DNA of 5,378 bases, from assembly GCA_002898855.1 (NCBI GenBank), contig BEIR01000107.1, positions 1-5,378 of the forward strand. Direction: 5' to 3'. Made by a program: the position numbers and the translations under genes. Source of the stretch: a bacterium HR41 (GTDB taxonomy: Bacteria > Actinomycetota > Thermoleophilia > Solirubrobacterales > Thermoleophilaceae). This document shows, piece by piece, positions 4,413 to 5,378 of the stretch; within the stretch, counting starts at the first letter, position 1; each line of letters starts with the position of its first letter. Below the pieces are notes generated by a model, which was not told where the DNA came from, searched no databases, and worked only from the letters and a program-made list of their open reading frames with translations.

Positions 4413-5378
4413 GTGGCGGCGGGGAACGCCGACACCGTGGACGTGACCGCACGTACCGCCCCGGCGGTCCGGACCCTCCTCACCGGTGCCGTCTACACGC
4501 TCATTTACGTCGCTGTAGCCGCAGTCGGACAGGCGCTGGTCGAGCCGAGCGGCGGCACCGCCACCCTCTGGCCGCCCACCGGCCTCGCGGCCGGTGCCCT
4601 CTACGTCCAGCAGGCGCGCCGCTGGCTTGCGCCGCTCGTCGGCCTTTTGGCGGGCGCTTTCTGCGCCAACCTGCTGGCCGGCACCGACCCGCTCCTTGCG
4701 GCCGCCTTCGCCGGCCCGGCAGCGGCCGCACCGGCGCTCGCGGCGGCGGCCGCACGCGCGCTCGCCGGACCGCCCGCCGACCTTCAGCCGCGCTTCCTCG
4801 TTCTCGTCCGTCTCGCTGGCGCCGCGGCCGTGGGTTGCGGGCTCGCCGCTCTCACCGGCGCGGCAGCGGCGGCGCGCGCTTTCGGCACCGAACCGCTGCA
4901 GGCGTGGATGTCGTGGTGGGCGGCCGACCTCGCCGGCATCGCGACGCTCGCGCCCGCAGGTGCTTTGTTGGCGCTCCGTGCCGGTCGTCTCGCCCGCTGG
5001 CGCGAGCAGGTCGGAGCTGCGCAGCGGGCGCTGCGAGATCCGCAAAAGCAGCGCCTCCTTGCCGGGGTGGCTGCGCTCGTCGCTGCCGGGATCGCCAGCG
5101 GAGCGCTCGTTTTCGCCGCCGAGCCGTCGACGCTCGGGGTCCGCAACGCCCTGCCGGCGACGCTGCCGCTCGCGTTCGGTCTTTGGCTCGCCTGGCGCTG
5201 CGGCACTCCCGCGCTGGCGAGCGTCCTCGCCGTCGGCGGCACGCTCGCCGGCTGGCTGACCGCCACCGGACAGGGACCGTTCGCCAACCCCGCGGCCCCG
5301 CCCACCGACGGCGTGCGCGGGCTGCAGATCTTCCTCGTCACGGGCGCGTTGCTCGCCGGCGCCGCTACCGTCACGCGG
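4413..5378 (+). CDS. MASE1-domain membrane sensor protein, N-terminal part (runs off the window)
   Basis: An open frame starts at GTG 4413 and is still open at the window edge after 322 codons; an in-frame stop at 4371-4373 limits its start. AGGA at 4403-4406, six bases ahead, supports GTG 4413; GTGs at 4437 and 4443 are alternatives. The visible part is almost entirely hydrophobic, with roughly eight to nine membrane segments from residue 21 to 320. MASE1 features include TLWPPTGLAAG at 51-61, WMSWWAADLAGIATLAP at 165-181, and TGQGPF at 285-290 followed by GLQIFLVTGALL at 303-314. MASE1 is an integral-membrane sensory domain usually fused to GGDEF/EAL, PAS-histidine kinase or PP2C-type outputs. 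The output domain lies beyond position 5378, so whether this is a cyclase, kinase or phosphatase cannot be told. The ligand is unknown. It is 95 bases after the OsmC-like gene. Confidence 0.88.
   Translation, partial: MAAGNADTVDVTARTAPAVRTLLTGAVYTLIYVAVAAVGQALVEPSGGTATLWPPTGLAAGALYVQQARRWLAPLVGLLAGAFCANLLAGTDPLLAAAFAGPAAAAPALAAAAARALAGPPADLQPRFLVLVRLAGAAAVGCGLAALTGAAAAARAFGTEPLQAWMSWWAADLAGIATLAPAGALLALRAGRLARWREQVGAAQRALRDPQKQRLLAGVAALVAAGIASGALVFAAEPSTLGVRNALPATLPLAFGLWLAWRCGTPALASVLAVGGTLAGWLTATGQGPFANPAAPPTDGVRGLQIFLVTGALLAGAATVTR

Noticed and set aside
4594..5374. Arg/Ser- and Ala/Pro-rich open frames on both strands over the MASE1 region
   Set aside because: The third frame encodes a continuous MASE1 membrane domain that explains the sequence; the others are shadows.

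Overview
The window is very GC-rich (by eye around 70%, not computed). Its genes have strongly G/C-ending codons and GTG/TTG as well as ATG starts. Together with a secreted excalibur-type protein, this suggests a high-GC actinobacterium. A deep-branching class such as Thermoleophilia is possible, but nothing here fixes the taxon. No phage, IS, CRISPR or toxin genes were seen; the content looks chromosomal.

Layout, left to right. A small secreted or membrane-tethered protein with Asp-rich calcium-binding-type motifs (35-493, +) is followed by about 275 bp without a convincing gene. Then comes a class I SAM-dependent methyltransferase (769-1638, +). Its last ten codons run antisense into a tRNA-Arg(UCU) gene (1607-1680, -). 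A second tRNA gene, tRNA-Pro(UGG) (1777-1850, -), lies upstream of tRNA-Arg on the same strand. The 96-bp spacer between them is packed with inverted repeats. The end of the methyltransferase gene also carries tandem copies of the 3' end of tRNA-Arg.

The right-hand part is one co-directional block on the + strand: a DUF1015 protein (1958-3292), a PduO-type ATP:cob(I)alamin adenosyltransferase (3289-3846), an OsmC-family protein (3922-4317) and the N-terminal MASE1 membrane sensor region of a protein that leaves the window (4413 onward). DUF1015 and the adenosyltransferase overlap by four bases (GTGA), so they are very likely translationally coupled. The other gaps are 75 and 95 bp, so a single transcript is plausible but not proven.

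Functionally, the block combines adenosylcobalamin formation, an uncharacterised conserved protein, a probable peroxide-handling OsmC-like protein and a membrane sensor. I see no clearly new defence or mobile system. The most unusual parts are the tRNA/methyltransferase junction with its tandem tRNA 3'-end copies, the structured tRNA spacer, and the tight DUF1015-adenosyltransferase linkage.
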